In this document: positions 26,437 through 35,350 of the stretch, piece after piece | Numbering within the stretch: position 1 is the stretch's first letter | How the letters are laid out: the number at the start of each line of letters is the position of its first letter | Source of the DNA: an uncultured Ruminococcus sp. | Lineage (GTDB): Bacteria > Bacillota > Clostridia > Oscillospirales > Ruminococcaceae | Assembly (NCBI GenBank): GCA_902788785.1 | Contig: CADALT010000009.1 | Location: 30,180-94,179 of the forward strand | Length of the DNA: 64,000 nt | Direction of reading: 5' to 3' | Made by a program: the position numbers and the translations under genes | Notes under the pieces: model-generated | Told to the model about the DNA's origin: nothing | What the model saw: the letters and a program-made list of their open reading frames with translations, nothing else | Databases searched by the model: none

Positions 26437-27453
26437 ATGAAAATATTAGGTATTGAAAGTTCCTGCGACGAGACCGCTTGTTCGGTGGTGGAGGACGGCA
26501 AGACCGTACTCTCGAACATCGTCGCATCACAGATAGATGAACACAGACTTTACGGCGGCGTAGTGCCCGAGATAGCTTCACGCAGGCACGCCGAGAACAT
26601 TTCGTGGGTGGCAAAGGCTGCGCTTGAAGAGGCAGGCTGCACCCTTGAAGACATAGATGCCATAGCCGTGACCTATGCCCCCGGGCTTATAGGTGCGCTG
26701 CTTGTGGGAGTAAGCTTTGCAAAGGGTCTTGCCATGAGCGCAAAAAAGCCCCTTGTGCCCGTACACCACATAGCAGGTCACATCGCCTCGAACTACATAT
26801 CGCACCCCGACCTTGAACCGCCGTATCTCTGCCTTGTGGCATCGGGCGGACATTCCCATATAGTGGAAGTGCGTGACTACACCCACTATCATGTGGTGGG
26901 CAGGACCCGTGACGATGCAGCAGGCGAATGTTTCGACAAAGTTGCAAGGACGCTGGGATACGAGTACCCCGGCGGAAAATTCATCGACGCTGCGGCAAAG
27001 CTTGGCGACCCGAAAGCCTATAATCTGCCTAAGCCGAGGGTTCAGGGCAGCGAATACGACCTGAGTTTCTCGGGACTTAAAACTGCGGTGATAAATCTTG
27101 TCCACAACGCCGAACAGAAGGGCGAGACCATAAACCGTGAGGATATGGCAGCTTCTTTCCAGAGCACAATTGCTAAAAGCCTTGTGGAGAAGACTATGCT
27201 GGCAGCTGAACACCTGGGATACAGGACCATCGGTCTTGCAGGCGGAGTTTCTGCGAACTCAGGCGTGCGTGGTCTGTTGCAGGCTGAGTGCGACAAGCGA
27301 GGATACAAGCTGTATATGCCCGAGCTCAAATACTGCGGCGATAACGGCGCAATGATAGCTTGTCAGGGTTATTACGACTTCATGGCAGGCAAACGTGCCG
27401 ATGAGAGCCTGAATGGTATCGCAACACTTTCGCTCGATGCCATAAGCGAATGA
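26437..27453 (+). CDS. tsaD: tRNA N6-adenosine threonylcarbamoyltransferase TsaD
   Basis: A 338-aa essential enzyme that transfers the threonylcarbamoyl group to A37 of ANN-decoding tRNAs together with TsaB and TsaE. Seen: GIESSCDETACSVV at the N-terminus, metal-binding HHIAGH at 110-115, the ASGGHSHIV loop, and LAGGVSANSGVR near the C-terminus. The ribosome site is GGAGGAAAGT. It is the last gene of the HAD-rsmG-trmN6-GNAT operon, ending in a strong terminator. Partner genes tsaB and tsaE are not in the window. Confidence 0.97.
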   Translation: MKILGIESSCDETACSVVEDGKTVLSNIVASQIDEHRLYGGVVPEIASRRHAENISWVAKAALEEAGCTLEDIDAIAVTYAPGLIGALLVGVSFAKGLAMSAKKPLVPVHHIAGHIASNYISHPDLEPPYLCLVASGGHSHIVEVRDYTHYHVVGRTRDDAAGECFDKVARTLGYEYPGGKFIDAAAKLGDPKAYNLPKPRVQGSEYDLSFSGLKTAVINLVHNAEQKGETINREDMAASFQSTIAKSLVEKTMLAAEHLGYRTIGLAGGVSANSGVRGLLQAECDKRGYKLYMPELKYCGDNGAMIACQGYYDFMAGKRADESLNGIATLSLDAISE

Positions 27454-27457
27454 TATA

Positions 27458-27490
27458 AAAGCCCCGATGTACGTGCATCGGGGCTTTGTT
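27458..27490. terminator. bidirectional terminator between tsaD and a dockerin gene
   Basis: AAAGCCCCGATG (27458-27469) pairs perfectly with CATCGGGGCTTT (27476-27487), loop TACGTG. Confidence 0.9.
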
Positions 27491-27502
27491 CATATCCATA
27501 TA

Positions 27503-29479
27503 TTATTCGATGGCCTTTATTCCCTTGATGTGCGAAGCTATCAGAGCGATGTCCGTAACGTTTATCTTTCCGCTGCGGTCAACATCAGCACGCATCTGCG
27601 CCTTATCATCCAGCGCCTTTATGCCCTTTATATGGGAAGCTACAAGCGCAATATCCGTGACGTTTATTTTTCCGTCGCCGTCCACATCACCTTGCTGATA
27701 ATGCTCTCCTCCGGGACCGTCATTAGGTTCTGTGCGATATACCACCCGAATATCCACATCATGCGCAGGCATAACGAACTGTCTGCCGGGCATATCGGGC
27801 GCTGCCTGCGGCACGAAATCAACGCCGTCCGCTTTGAAGTCCTCAAAAGCTGTGGAGTCGCCCTCGAATATAGCCGTCATCTGCTCGCCTTCAACGCCGC
27901 AGCTCGTCAGCTGGTTCTGAGAATTATATACCGCTACCGCATTGTCACAGACTATCTCGTGGAAAGGCAGCTCAGTGCCCGTAACATTGAAAAACGGGCT
28001 GTATATCGCACTGCGATCACTGTCATCGAAGTATGCCACTATCTGGTAGCCACCCAGTCCGCTCGCACTGAAAGTATGGCTGCTCTTATCATTTGGCAGA
28101 TCCCTCAGATATGCGCCCTCAGCCCAAAGCTCTACCTTTGCGGGCTTAAAGTTCAGCTGCCAGCTGACTTCCCTAGAACCTCTTGTCGTGCAGTATCCGC
28201 CTCTGGGGGATACCGTGAAAGCGGGTCTTTTATGTGTGAAAATATCGCTCTCCACATAATCCGTCGTACCCCTGCCATAATAAGACCTTATGCGGTATCT
28301 GCCCGATGGCATCATGTACCAGTCATATGCATCGAACTCTGTTGCATCATCATCAAACGTTGCAAGCTCTTTTCCGTCTCGTACAGCGACCTGCTTTATG
28401 GGGCTGAAATCAACTTTCCAGCTAAGGGGCTTGTCACCGTTGACAGATACTTCCATATCCTGCGGCTGCTTGGTGAAATGGTGGTTCTTATCCGTATTTA
28501 CGATAACAAACTCATCGCTGTCCACATAGTCATTCTCTCCCGTGCCGTAGTATGCCCTTATTACCTGCTTTTTATCCGCATCATCAGCACCGTAAGCAAA
28601 CGTTATAAGACCCGAGTTTCCGTCACGGTAGAACTGATCTGTGCTGTATGTGACTTTTCCATCGCATATCTTCTCCAGTTTCACAGGCTCAAATGCAGGG
28701 CAGAATGTCACAAATGCCTCCTGCGTATCGCCCGAAAGCACTGCACTCAACGGCTGTACCGAGAAGATCATATCTTCCTCTGACCTTACAAAGAACGGCT
28801 CGCTCTCGACGAAATCCGCCCTTTCATCACTGTAGAACACCCTGAATGTCAGCTGTTTGCCCACATCAGCCGAGGTCACTTCCGCATTGACGATATCATC
28901 CGAAACTGTCAGTTCACGCAGAAATTCTCCGTTTGCATAAAGCAGTGCCTGAACAGGTTTAAAGCTGACCCCGCAGGTCGCCAGTCCCTTGCCGTTCGTA
29001 AGCACGGGGTCTACAGGCTGTGCCAGTATCTTGAAGTCATCAGCATTGCCCTTGTAGATATGGAAAGGCACGCTCTCATAGACATCGGGCACACCGCCCT
29101 CTTTCAGAGGCACGTAGTATATCCTCATCATCATTTCCTTGCCGTCAACTTCATCAAAGACCGATATGCGGTTCGCAGGAACATTCTCGTCCTCCCACTC
29201 AAGGAAAACTTTGCCGTCCGCCAGCAGTTCCATCCTGTAGGGCATTGATTTGAACGCATATTCCAGATACCCGTGACCGCTTGCAGGGCTGCATACCACA
29301 TCCTGCGGCTGTATCGCAAAACCCCTTCTCATGAGTATTTCCTCATCCGAGCTGATAGTCTGCGCTATGGACGAGACATTCTCCTGCTCGTCCTGCGCAC
29401 TTACAGCCGCCGATGACACCGCAGAAAGCGCCATTACCAGCGCCAGCGTCCTCATGACCTTACTCTTGTGACTTTCCAT
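27503..29479 (-). CDS. secreted multi-module protein with type I dockerin
   Basis: A 658-aa exported protein. Residues 1-28 form a signal peptide (TLALVMALSAVSSAAVSA). Five tandem beta-rich modules of about 85 aa follow, each with a pattern like QP..., a short strand pair and a closing Y-x-x-x-D-Y-V-E-S/D-x-x-F strand, reminiscent of Ig-like folds. A divergent beta domain precedes the C-terminal dockerin, which has two Ca-binding repeats (GDVDGDGKINVTDIALVASH and ADVDRSGKINVTDIALIASH). Dockerins attach proteins to cohesins, so this should be a component of a cellulosome-type or surface complex. No catalytic domain was recognised. The ATG at 29479 has AAGGAGGTAATGAT. A longer frame (from 29560) lacks a site. 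Confidence 0.85.
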   Translation of the reverse strand: MESHKSKVMRTLALVMALSAVSSAAVSAQDEQENVSSIAQTISSDEEILMRRGFAIQPQDVVCSPASGHGYLEYAFKSMPYRMELLADGKVFLEWEDENVPANRISVFDEVDGKEMMMRIYYVPLKEGGVPDVYESVPFHIYKGNADDFKILAQPVDPVLTNGKGLATCGVSFKPVQALLYANGEFLRELTVSDDIVNAEVTSADVGKQLTFRVFYSDERADFVESEPFFVRSEEDMIFSVQPLSAVLSGDTQEAFVTFCPAFEPVKLEKICDGKVTYSTDQFYRDGNSGLITFAYGADDADKKQVIRAYYGTGENDYVDSDEFVIVNTDKNHHFTKQPQDMEVSVNGDKPLSWKVDFSPIKQVAVRDGKELATFDDDATEFDAYDWYMMPSGRYRIRSYYGRGTTDYVESDIFTHKRPAFTVSPRGGYCTTRGSREVSWQLNFKPAKVELWAEGAYLRDLPNDKSSHTFSASGLGGYQIVAYFDDSDRSAIYSPFFNVTGTELPFHEIVCDNAVAVYNSQNQLTSCGVEGEQMTAIFEGDSTAFEDFKADGVDFVPQAAPDMPGRQFVMPAHDVDIRVVYRTEPNDGPGGEHYQQGDVDGDGKINVTDIALVASHIKGIKALDDKAQMRADVDRSGKINVTDIALIASHIKGIKAIE

Positions 29480-29561
29480 ATCATTACCTCCTTGTCTCAC
29501 AGCAAATACTCTGCCGCCTGTTTTATACACCCTATATTTAAAGGTGTTCAGTATACCCAAA

Positions 29562-29590
29562 ATTATAACACATCATTCATTGATTGTCAA
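29562..29590 (-). promoter_or_regulatory. consensus promoter of the Ig-like/dockerin gene
   Basis: On the minus strand TTGACA (29585-29590), 17 nt, TATAAT (29562-29567). Confidence 0.85.
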
Positions 29591-29911
29591 CAATATTTAC
29601 TATTCCATTGGAATTTTTGCCGCAGATTTCGCAAAAATTGCACAAAAGCTTTGCAAATCTGCATTTTGTATAAATGCAAAGCCGAAAGATTGTGTAAAAT
29701 GTTGAAAACAGGCTCTGATCCAGCGAAAACGTTATCGAGCCGCACTGTACAAAATTTTACACAGCAATTATCTTTCATTACATATCTGCGCTTTATTCAG
29801 ATCAAACCGACTTCACAAGCCAAAATCATCTCAGATCTCATTTTTGGTTAACGCAGTAAACTTTTAACTTCACAAGTTGCAAATTTCCCGAAATTTAGCA
29901 ATTCTTGGGAT

Positions 29912-29940
29912 TTGACATATTTAAAATTTTATGATATATT
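29912..29940 (+). promoter_or_regulatory. promoter of the transglutaminase/dockerin gene
   Basis: TTGACA 29912-29917, 17 nt, TATATT 29935-29940. The stretch 29591-29911 between the divergent promoters is AT-rich and shows no gene. The leader 30011-30044 contains an AGGCACC/GGTGCCT hairpin of unknown role. Confidence 0.8.
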
Positions 29941-30068
29941 AACAATATGTTGTGCATTAAACGTTTACATAAAAATATAAAACGGGGTAATTTCTCTTAA
30001 TCAGTATAAGCAGGCACCCACATCAAAAATTGCGGTGCCTTGTGATATTATAATCAGGAGGTTACACT

Positions 30069-33005
30069 ATGGAGATCAACAAAATTTGCGGCGGACATCT
30101 GAAAAAGTTCGCTGCGGCATGGGCAGGTCTGGTAATAGCATTGGGCGGTATCGCCGCACCTATGACCTCGGGCAGTTTTTTGTCCGACGGTACACTGCGT
30201 GCATATGCCGAAGAAACAGCAGAAGAAAAAACAGACGATAAGATACCCGATAACCTGAACGGCTGGACACTCGGCACTTTCAAGTCGGGCGGACACACTT
30301 TCACCTATGCCAGCAAAATAATGAGCTTCACCGAGCTTGAGACCGAGAACAACGAGGCTTTCATGCTTATCGATGTGGAGATGAACGACAGAAATCTTTC
30401 CATACCTTCCACTGTTGAGATAGACGGTGTCAAGCACACCGTAAATGCGCTTTATCATAATTTTGGCGCAGGCATAAAAGCCGAATCAGTCACCATACCC
30501 GAAACGGTAACAGATATAGGCGACTACGTATTCAGTGACGCTTCCATAGTATCTTTCCATATGGCAGGGAGCGTAAAATACATAGGTCAGTATTTCTGCT
30601 CGGGCGTGAAAGGTCTGGTGCCTTTTAAATGCACTTTCGATACCTCTTCTCTCAAAAGTATCAGCAAAGGAGGATTTATCGGCACAGCACTTGATACGCC
30701 CAACGACAAAGGCGCTGTTATGATAGGCAATTGCCTTTTGAGGTACACAGGTCCCGATGCCGACACCCTCAAAGTGGCAGATTTTTCCGATAAGCCCATA
30801 GAAGTGATAGGCGGCGACTGCTTTATAAAAACTTCCGACCCCGATTTTATATACAATGCAAAGACCCTCGATATATCAGGTGTGCGTGCGCTTAGTACCG
30901 GTTCGACCAATCACCTCTATTTCATGACCGATCTCACAGGCACCGAAGACCTGACTTATATCGACGGCATCAATACACTCATATCCACATGGTATTTTAA
31001 TTATCACAAGAACGATGAAAAAGTTATTTTAGGCAACTATGTATTCAATTATAAGGCAGGAGAAGTCCTCGACTTTACCTCGGACGAATTCAAGAATGTC
31101 ACCAATACGATGCAATACAACGATCACTATTCTTTCTCGGGACTTGAAAACGTAAAGGTACTTAAACTCAGGAAAGATGAACCTCTGCTGTCATACGATA
31201 TGATAAAAGATCCCTATCAGTTCAAAAATCTCGAAGAGGTATATATCGACGGAAAAAAGGTCGAGTGCACAAGAACAGAACAGTTCATGCCCGGACTGAT
31301 AAAAACGTATTATAAGCAAATATTCCAGCGTTCTAAATTCGCCAAGACTTTTGCTGATGATAAGATAAAACTGGTATTCAAGGAGCTGGGCATCGACTAT
31401 TACGGTCTTTACAATGATAAAGTAGGTACTCTTTCCGCAGACAGAGAATTCTATATCGTGAAAACACTGCATGACTATCTTGCAAAGGATTACTATAGAA
31501 AAGATGGCGGAGCAGATTCGATATATGAGATCATTAACATAGGCACACCTGCCGTATGCCAGCCCTACGCCGAGCTGTATGCGTATATGCTCCAGTGCGC
31601 AGGTGTAGATGCAGAAGTCGCACAAAGCGCAAAGCTGGTACCTGCGGAGGAATATGTCGAGCCTGATGAAGGCAAATATGTATACACCTATACGGATAAA
31701 AACGGCAAAGCATATGCACTTATCAACCTCCATGGTCACTCATGGACTCTTGTAAAGGTCGGCGGCAACTGGTACCATATAGATATAAGCTGGGATTCCA
31801 TCGCCTGCGAGGATGATTATGCCAGCACCTATTACTGGTTCATGTTCACACAGGACTTTATCGACAATGAAAACATAAAGCGTTCCGCCGCAAAGTACGA
31901 AGAAGTATACCAGGGCAGATGGGTCCCCATGGGCTTTATCAACACAGATCCTTATTACTTCTATTCCGACCTCACTCTGTTCGATCACGTTGATACGGAT
32001 GCGCCATACTACGCCGATGTTAACGGCGACCATGTACGCAGTGAGGAGGACTGGAAGCTTGCGCAGGGCTTCTGCCTGCTGGGTGAAAATATAAAGAAAG
32101 ATCTGCTGAACGGCAAGCCTGCATCGGACGAAGCCAAGGCGCAGATGAAAGGCATAGCCATATATAAAGACGAAGACCTCAAAAAGGAAGATCTGAGCAA
32201 TGCTGTTCCCATAAAAATGGTAGACGACAAAGGCGATCTCACATTCTCCCCAAAACAGTGCGATGCAAACTTTGACGGCGTTGTGGATATGTCTGATGTG
32301 CTGACCCTAAGACAGATATGCTCGGGAAGCTGTACCGATCAGATAAAGGAACTTAACGAAAATGCCGACAGATCGGATGAAGAGTTCGAGTACCATACAA
32401 AAGAGCTGCCGCTGTTTTCCTATCAAAACGGCGAAGCAGATTTAGACCTCGAACAGATAGTTGACACCGACGGTCTCCCTGCGATAAATCTGGGCGATAA
32501 CCGTTATAATATACTCAAGCCCGAGCCCACTCCGAAGCCTGCACCTAAGCCTGCACCTAAGCCTGCTGATGCGACAACTTCTTCCGAGAGCGGTAATAGC
32601 AGCAGCCGCAGCGAGACCAATGCAGAAAGAAAATATAACAGCAGCAACGACGACAGGACGAATGACAGTTCAATGCCCGATGCAAAGGCAGAAGATAAGA
32701 CCGATACGGCAACAGCCGGACCCGATAACACAAAGCCCGAAGATGAAAAGGCTGCCGATACTGCCGCAACAGACGGTGAGACCACAGCCGATGAAAACAA
32801 CACTGTTATTCTCGGCGATATAAACGGTGACGGCAATATAAATGTAAGCGATATTGCTCTTGCAGCATCTCACATCAAGGGTATACGAGCCCTCACCCCA
32901 CAGCAGCAGAAAGCTGCGGACATAACAGGTGACGGTCAGATAAACGTCAGCGATATTGCCGCTATATCCGCCCATATCAAGGGCATAAAAGCTATAAGGT
33001 CATGA
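30069..33005 (+). CDS. secreted transglutaminase-like protein with dockerin modules
   Basis: A 978-aa exported protein. The N-terminus (about 1-48) is a long signal peptide (FAAAWAGLVIALGGIAAPM). Residues 60-410 include leucine-rich beta segments like BspA-type LRR_5 repeats (ESVTIPETVTDIGDYVF). A transglutaminase-like domain follows with a Cys497 (AVCQPYAEL), His557 (HGHSWTLV), Asp572 (HIDISWD) triad. Dockerin-like EF-hand segments occur at about 649 (ADVNGDHVRSEEDW) and 731 (CDANFDGVVDMSDV). After a Pro/Thr/Asp-rich linker, a canonical dockerin spans 915-978 (DINGDGNINVSD, DITGDGQINVSD). The enzymatic reaction, crosslinking or peptidase, is unknown. The ribosome site is AGGAGG. Confidence 0.85.
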   Translation: MEINKICGGHLKKFAAAWAGLVIALGGIAAPMTSGSFLSDGTLRAYAEETAEEKTDDKIPDNLNGWTLGTFKSGGHTFTYASKIMSFTELETENNEAFMLIDVEMNDRNLSIPSTVEIDGVKHTVNALYHNFGAGIKAESVTIPETVTDIGDYVFSDASIVSFHMAGSVKYIGQYFCSGVKGLVPFKCTFDTSSLKSISKGGFIGTALDTPNDKGAVMIGNCLLRYTGPDADTLKVADFSDKPIEVIGGDCFIKTSDPDFIYNAKTLDISGVRALSTGSTNHLYFMTDLTGTEDLTYIDGINTLISTWYFNYHKNDEKVILGNYVFNYKAGEVLDFTSDEFKNVTNTMQYNDHYSFSGLENVKVLKLRKDEPLLSYDMIKDPYQFKNLEEVYIDGKKVECTRTEQFMPGLIKTYYKQIFQRSKFAKTFADDKIKLVFKELGIDYYGLYNDKVGTLSADREFYIVKTLHDYLAKDYYRKDGGADSIYEIINIGTPAVCQPYAELYAYMLQCAGVDAEVAQSAKLVPAEEYVEPDEGKYVYTYTDKNGKAYALINLHGHSWTLVKVGGNWYHIDISWDSIACEDDYASTYYWFMFTQDFIDNENIKRSAAKYEEVYQGRWVPMGFINTDPYYFYSDLTLFDHVDTDAPYYADVNGDHVRSEEDWKLAQGFCLLGENIKKDLLNGKPASDEAKAQMKGIAIYKDEDLKKEDLSNAVPIKMVDDKGDLTFSPKQCDANFDGVVDMSDVLTLRQICSGSCTDQIKELNENADRSDEEFEYHTKELPLFSYQNGEADLDLEQIVDTDGLPAINLGDNRYNILKPEPTPKPAPKPAPKPADATTSSESGNSSSRSETNAERKYNSSNDDRTNDSSMPDAKAEDKTDTATAGPDNTKPEDEKAADTAATDGETTADENNTVILGDINGDGNINVSDIALAASHIKGIRALTPQQQKAADITGDGQINVSDIAAISAHIKGIKAIRS

Positions 33006-33033
33006 TGAAACTTTCCTCATAAACACATTTTTT

Positions 33034-33066
33034 GCAGATCCCGTTTCGACGGGGTCTGCGATTTTA
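33034..33066 (+). terminator. terminator with UUCG tetraloop
   Basis: GCAGATCCCGT (33034-33044) pairs with ACGGGGTCTGC (33049-33059), tetraloop TTCG, then GATTTTAT. Confidence 0.8.
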
Positions 33067-33123
33067 TGTCGAAAACCATAATATACGGCTTTTCATGGCT
33101 TTTTTCTTTGGGAAAAATCTCTA

Positions 33124-33152
33124 TTGAAAATATCATGGAAATATGTTATAAT
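33124..33152 (+). promoter_or_regulatory. promoter of typA
   Basis: TTGAAA 33124-33129, 17 nt, TATAAT 33147-33152. The leader of about 170 nt has a hairpin (CCTTGCG/CGCAGGG near 33172-33189) followed by a T-rich stretch, a possible weak attenuator. Confidence 0.75.
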
Positions 33153-33326
33153 AAATAACCGAAAGTTGACCTTGCGCTTGCGCAGGGTTCTTTTGTTGTT
33201 TGGGACACTTCGTTAAAGTGCAGTATATATAACGGAAAGAAACTGCCGGAATATGTTAAAACAGCGAAAATTCAAACCAAATCAATCAAACGGTAACAAC
33301 GTCATAATATAGCGGAGGGAAGTAAA

Positions 33327-35141
33327 ATGATTAGAGAAGATCTCAGGAACGTAGCTATCATCGCCCACGTCGATCACGGTAAGACAACACTGGTCGATCA
33401 GATGCTCAAGCAGAGCGGTACTTTCAGAGAGAACCAGGCTGTCGAGGAGAGAGTAATGGACTCCAACGACATCGAAAGGGAGAGAGGCATCACCATACTG
33501 GCAAAGAATACCTCTATCAAGTATAAAGATGTCAAGATAAACGTTATCGACACCCCCGGCCATGCTGACTTCGGCGGCGAGGTCGAGCGTGTACTGAAGA
33601 TGGTAAACGGCGTTCTGCTGCTGGTAGATGCAGCCGAGGGTCCTATGCCCCAGACACGTTTCGTTCTGCAGAAGGCTCTGGAACTGGGTCATAAGATAAT
33701 CATCGTCGTAAATAAGATCGACCGTCCCGATGCAAGACTCAAAGAGGTCGTTGAGGAAGTTCTGGAACTTCTCCTTGATCTGGACGCTACCGACGAACAG
33801 CTGGACAGCCCCGTTCTTTTCTGCTCGGGCAGAGATGGTACAGCTTCACTGACCATGGACGGCGGCAAGGATATGATACCTCTGTTCGATATGATACTCC
33901 AGTACGTGCCTGCACCCGAAGTTGAGGAAGAGGGCGGTATGCAGTATCTGGTATCTGCCATCGACTATAACGAGTATGTAGGCAGGATCGCCATCGGACG
34001 TATCGAGCGTGGTGTGATGAAGGTAAATCAGGACGTTTCCATCGGTGACTACCACAACACCAAGCAGGAGTACCGTGGCAAGATCGTTACCATGTATCAG
34101 ATAGAGGGTCTTAACAGAGTTCCCTGCACCGAGGCTAAGGCAGGCGACATCGTTTGCATCAGCGGTATCGAGAATATCACCATCGGTGATACCATCTGCG
34201 ATTTCGGCAAGTTCGAGCCCGTACCTTTCGTTAAGATCAGCGAGCCTACCGTCGAGATGACATTCTCCGTAAACAACTCGCCTTTCGCAGGAAGAGAGGG
34301 TAAGTTCGTTACTACAAGACATATCAGAGACAGGCTGTTCAAGGAACTGCTGAAGGACGTTTCTCTGAGAGTTACCGAGACCGATAACGCCGATACCTAC
34401 CGTGTGGCTGGCAGAGGTGAGATGCACCTTTCCATACTCATCGAGAATATGCGCCGTGAGGGCTATGAGCTGGGCGTTTCCACTCCCCGTGTGCTTTACC
34501 GTGAGGTAGAGGGCAAGCTCTATGAGCCTATCGAGAGAGTTGTTATAGATGTTCCCGAGGACTGCGTAGGTTCCGTTATGGAGAAGCTGGGCAGCAGAAA
34601 AGGCGAGCTCCAGTCCATGACACCTATCGGCAGCAGAATGAGACTTGAATTCCTCATTCCCGCAAGAGGACTGTTCGGCTATAAGAGCGAGTTCCTCACC
34701 GATACCAAGGGCGAGGGCATCATAAACTCCGTATTCCATGACTATGAGCCTTACAAGGGCGATATCCCCAAGAGATCTCAGGGCTCTCTGGTAGCTTTCG
34801 AGACAGGCGAGGCTGTTACCTACGGTCTGTACAACGCTCAGGAGAGAGGCGAGCTGTTCATCGGCGCAGGTACTCAGGTATACGAGGGCATGGTAGTCGG
34901 CGCTTCACCCAAGTCTGATGACCTGGTAGTAAACGTGTGCAAGAAAAAGCACCTGACAAATACCCGTGCCAGCGGTTCGGATGATGCACTGCGTCTTATC
35001 CCCCCAAGAAATATGTCATTGGAGGACGCACTGGAATTCTTAGCAGATGACGAGCTGCTTGAGGTAACTCCCAAGAGCATCCGTATCAGAAAGCGCACAC
35101 TGAGCAATCAGCAGCGTGCTAAGGACAGAGCAAAGATGTGA
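33327..35141 (+). CDS. typA: translational GTPase TypA/BipA
   Basis: A 604-aa ribosome-binding GTPase of the EF-G/LepA class, implicated in 50S assembly and stress or cold growth. GTPase motifs: HVDHGKTTL (G1, about 15-23), RGIT (G2), DTPGHADFGGEV (G3), NKIDR (G4). The C-terminal TypA-specific region follows (QEYRGKIVTMYQ..., RTLSNQQR tail). The start has GCGGAGGGAAGTAAA. It is a single-gene unit between its own promoter and double hairpins at 35156-35212. Confidence 0.97.
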   Translation: MIREDLRNVAIIAHVDHGKTTLVDQMLKQSGTFRENQAVEERVMDSNDIERERGITILAKNTSIKYKDVKINVIDTPGHADFGGEVERVLKMVNGVLLLVDAAEGPMPQTRFVLQKALELGHKIIIVVNKIDRPDARLKEVVEEVLELLLDLDATDEQLDSPVLFCSGRDGTASLTMDGGKDMIPLFDMILQYVPAPEVEEEGGMQYLVSAIDYNEYVGRIAIGRIERGVMKVNQDVSIGDYHNTKQEYRGKIVTMYQIEGLNRVPCTEAKAGDIVCISGIENITIGDTICDFGKFEPVPFVKISEPTVEMTFSVNNSPFAGREGKFVTTRHIRDRLFKELLKDVSLRVTETDNADTYRVAGRGEMHLSILIENMRREGYELGVSTPRVLYREVEGKLYEPIERVVIDVPEDCVGSVMEKLGSRKGELQSMTPIGSRMRLEFLIPARGLFGYKSEFLTDTKGEGIINSVFHDYEPYKGDIPKRSQGSLVAFETGEAVTYGLYNAQERGELFIGAGTQVYEGMVVGASPKSDDLVVNVCKKKHLTNTRASGSDDALRLIPPRNMSLEDALEFLADDELLEVTPKSIRIRKRTLSNQQRAKDRAKM

Positions 35142-35155
35142 TCTTAATATGATAA

Positions 35156-35212
35156 AAACCACCCGTTAAACGGGTGGTTTGCAACAGCCCGTGAGTGCGT
35201 GCTCACGGGCTG
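35156..35212 (+). terminator. two consecutive hairpins after typA
   Basis: AAACCACCCGT/ACGGGTGGTTT (35156-35180) and CAGCCCGTGAG/CTCACGGGCTG (35185-35212). Only short T runs follow, so the termination strength is uncertain. Confidence 0.6.
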
Positions 35213-35279
35213 TCGTTGTATCGTGCGGTGCTTTGATGATGTGCTTTTTCTCTCCCTTAACACGGTAAGATCAAAAGAC

Positions 35280-35308
35280 TTTACATTTGGCAGGATGTGT
35301 GTTATAAT
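35280..35308 (+). promoter_or_regulatory. promoter of the GH26 lipoprotein gene
   Basis: TTTACA 35280-35285, 17 nt, TATAAT 35303-35308. Confidence 0.8.
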
Positions 35309-35350
35309 ATAAAATGTATGTCCAAAGGGACAAGAGAGGAAAGCAAAATT

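Noticed and set aside
30000-30060. Leader hairpin as a cyclic-di-GMP or other known riboswitch
   Set aside because: Only one short stem is present and none of the conserved riboswitch core motifs could be seen.
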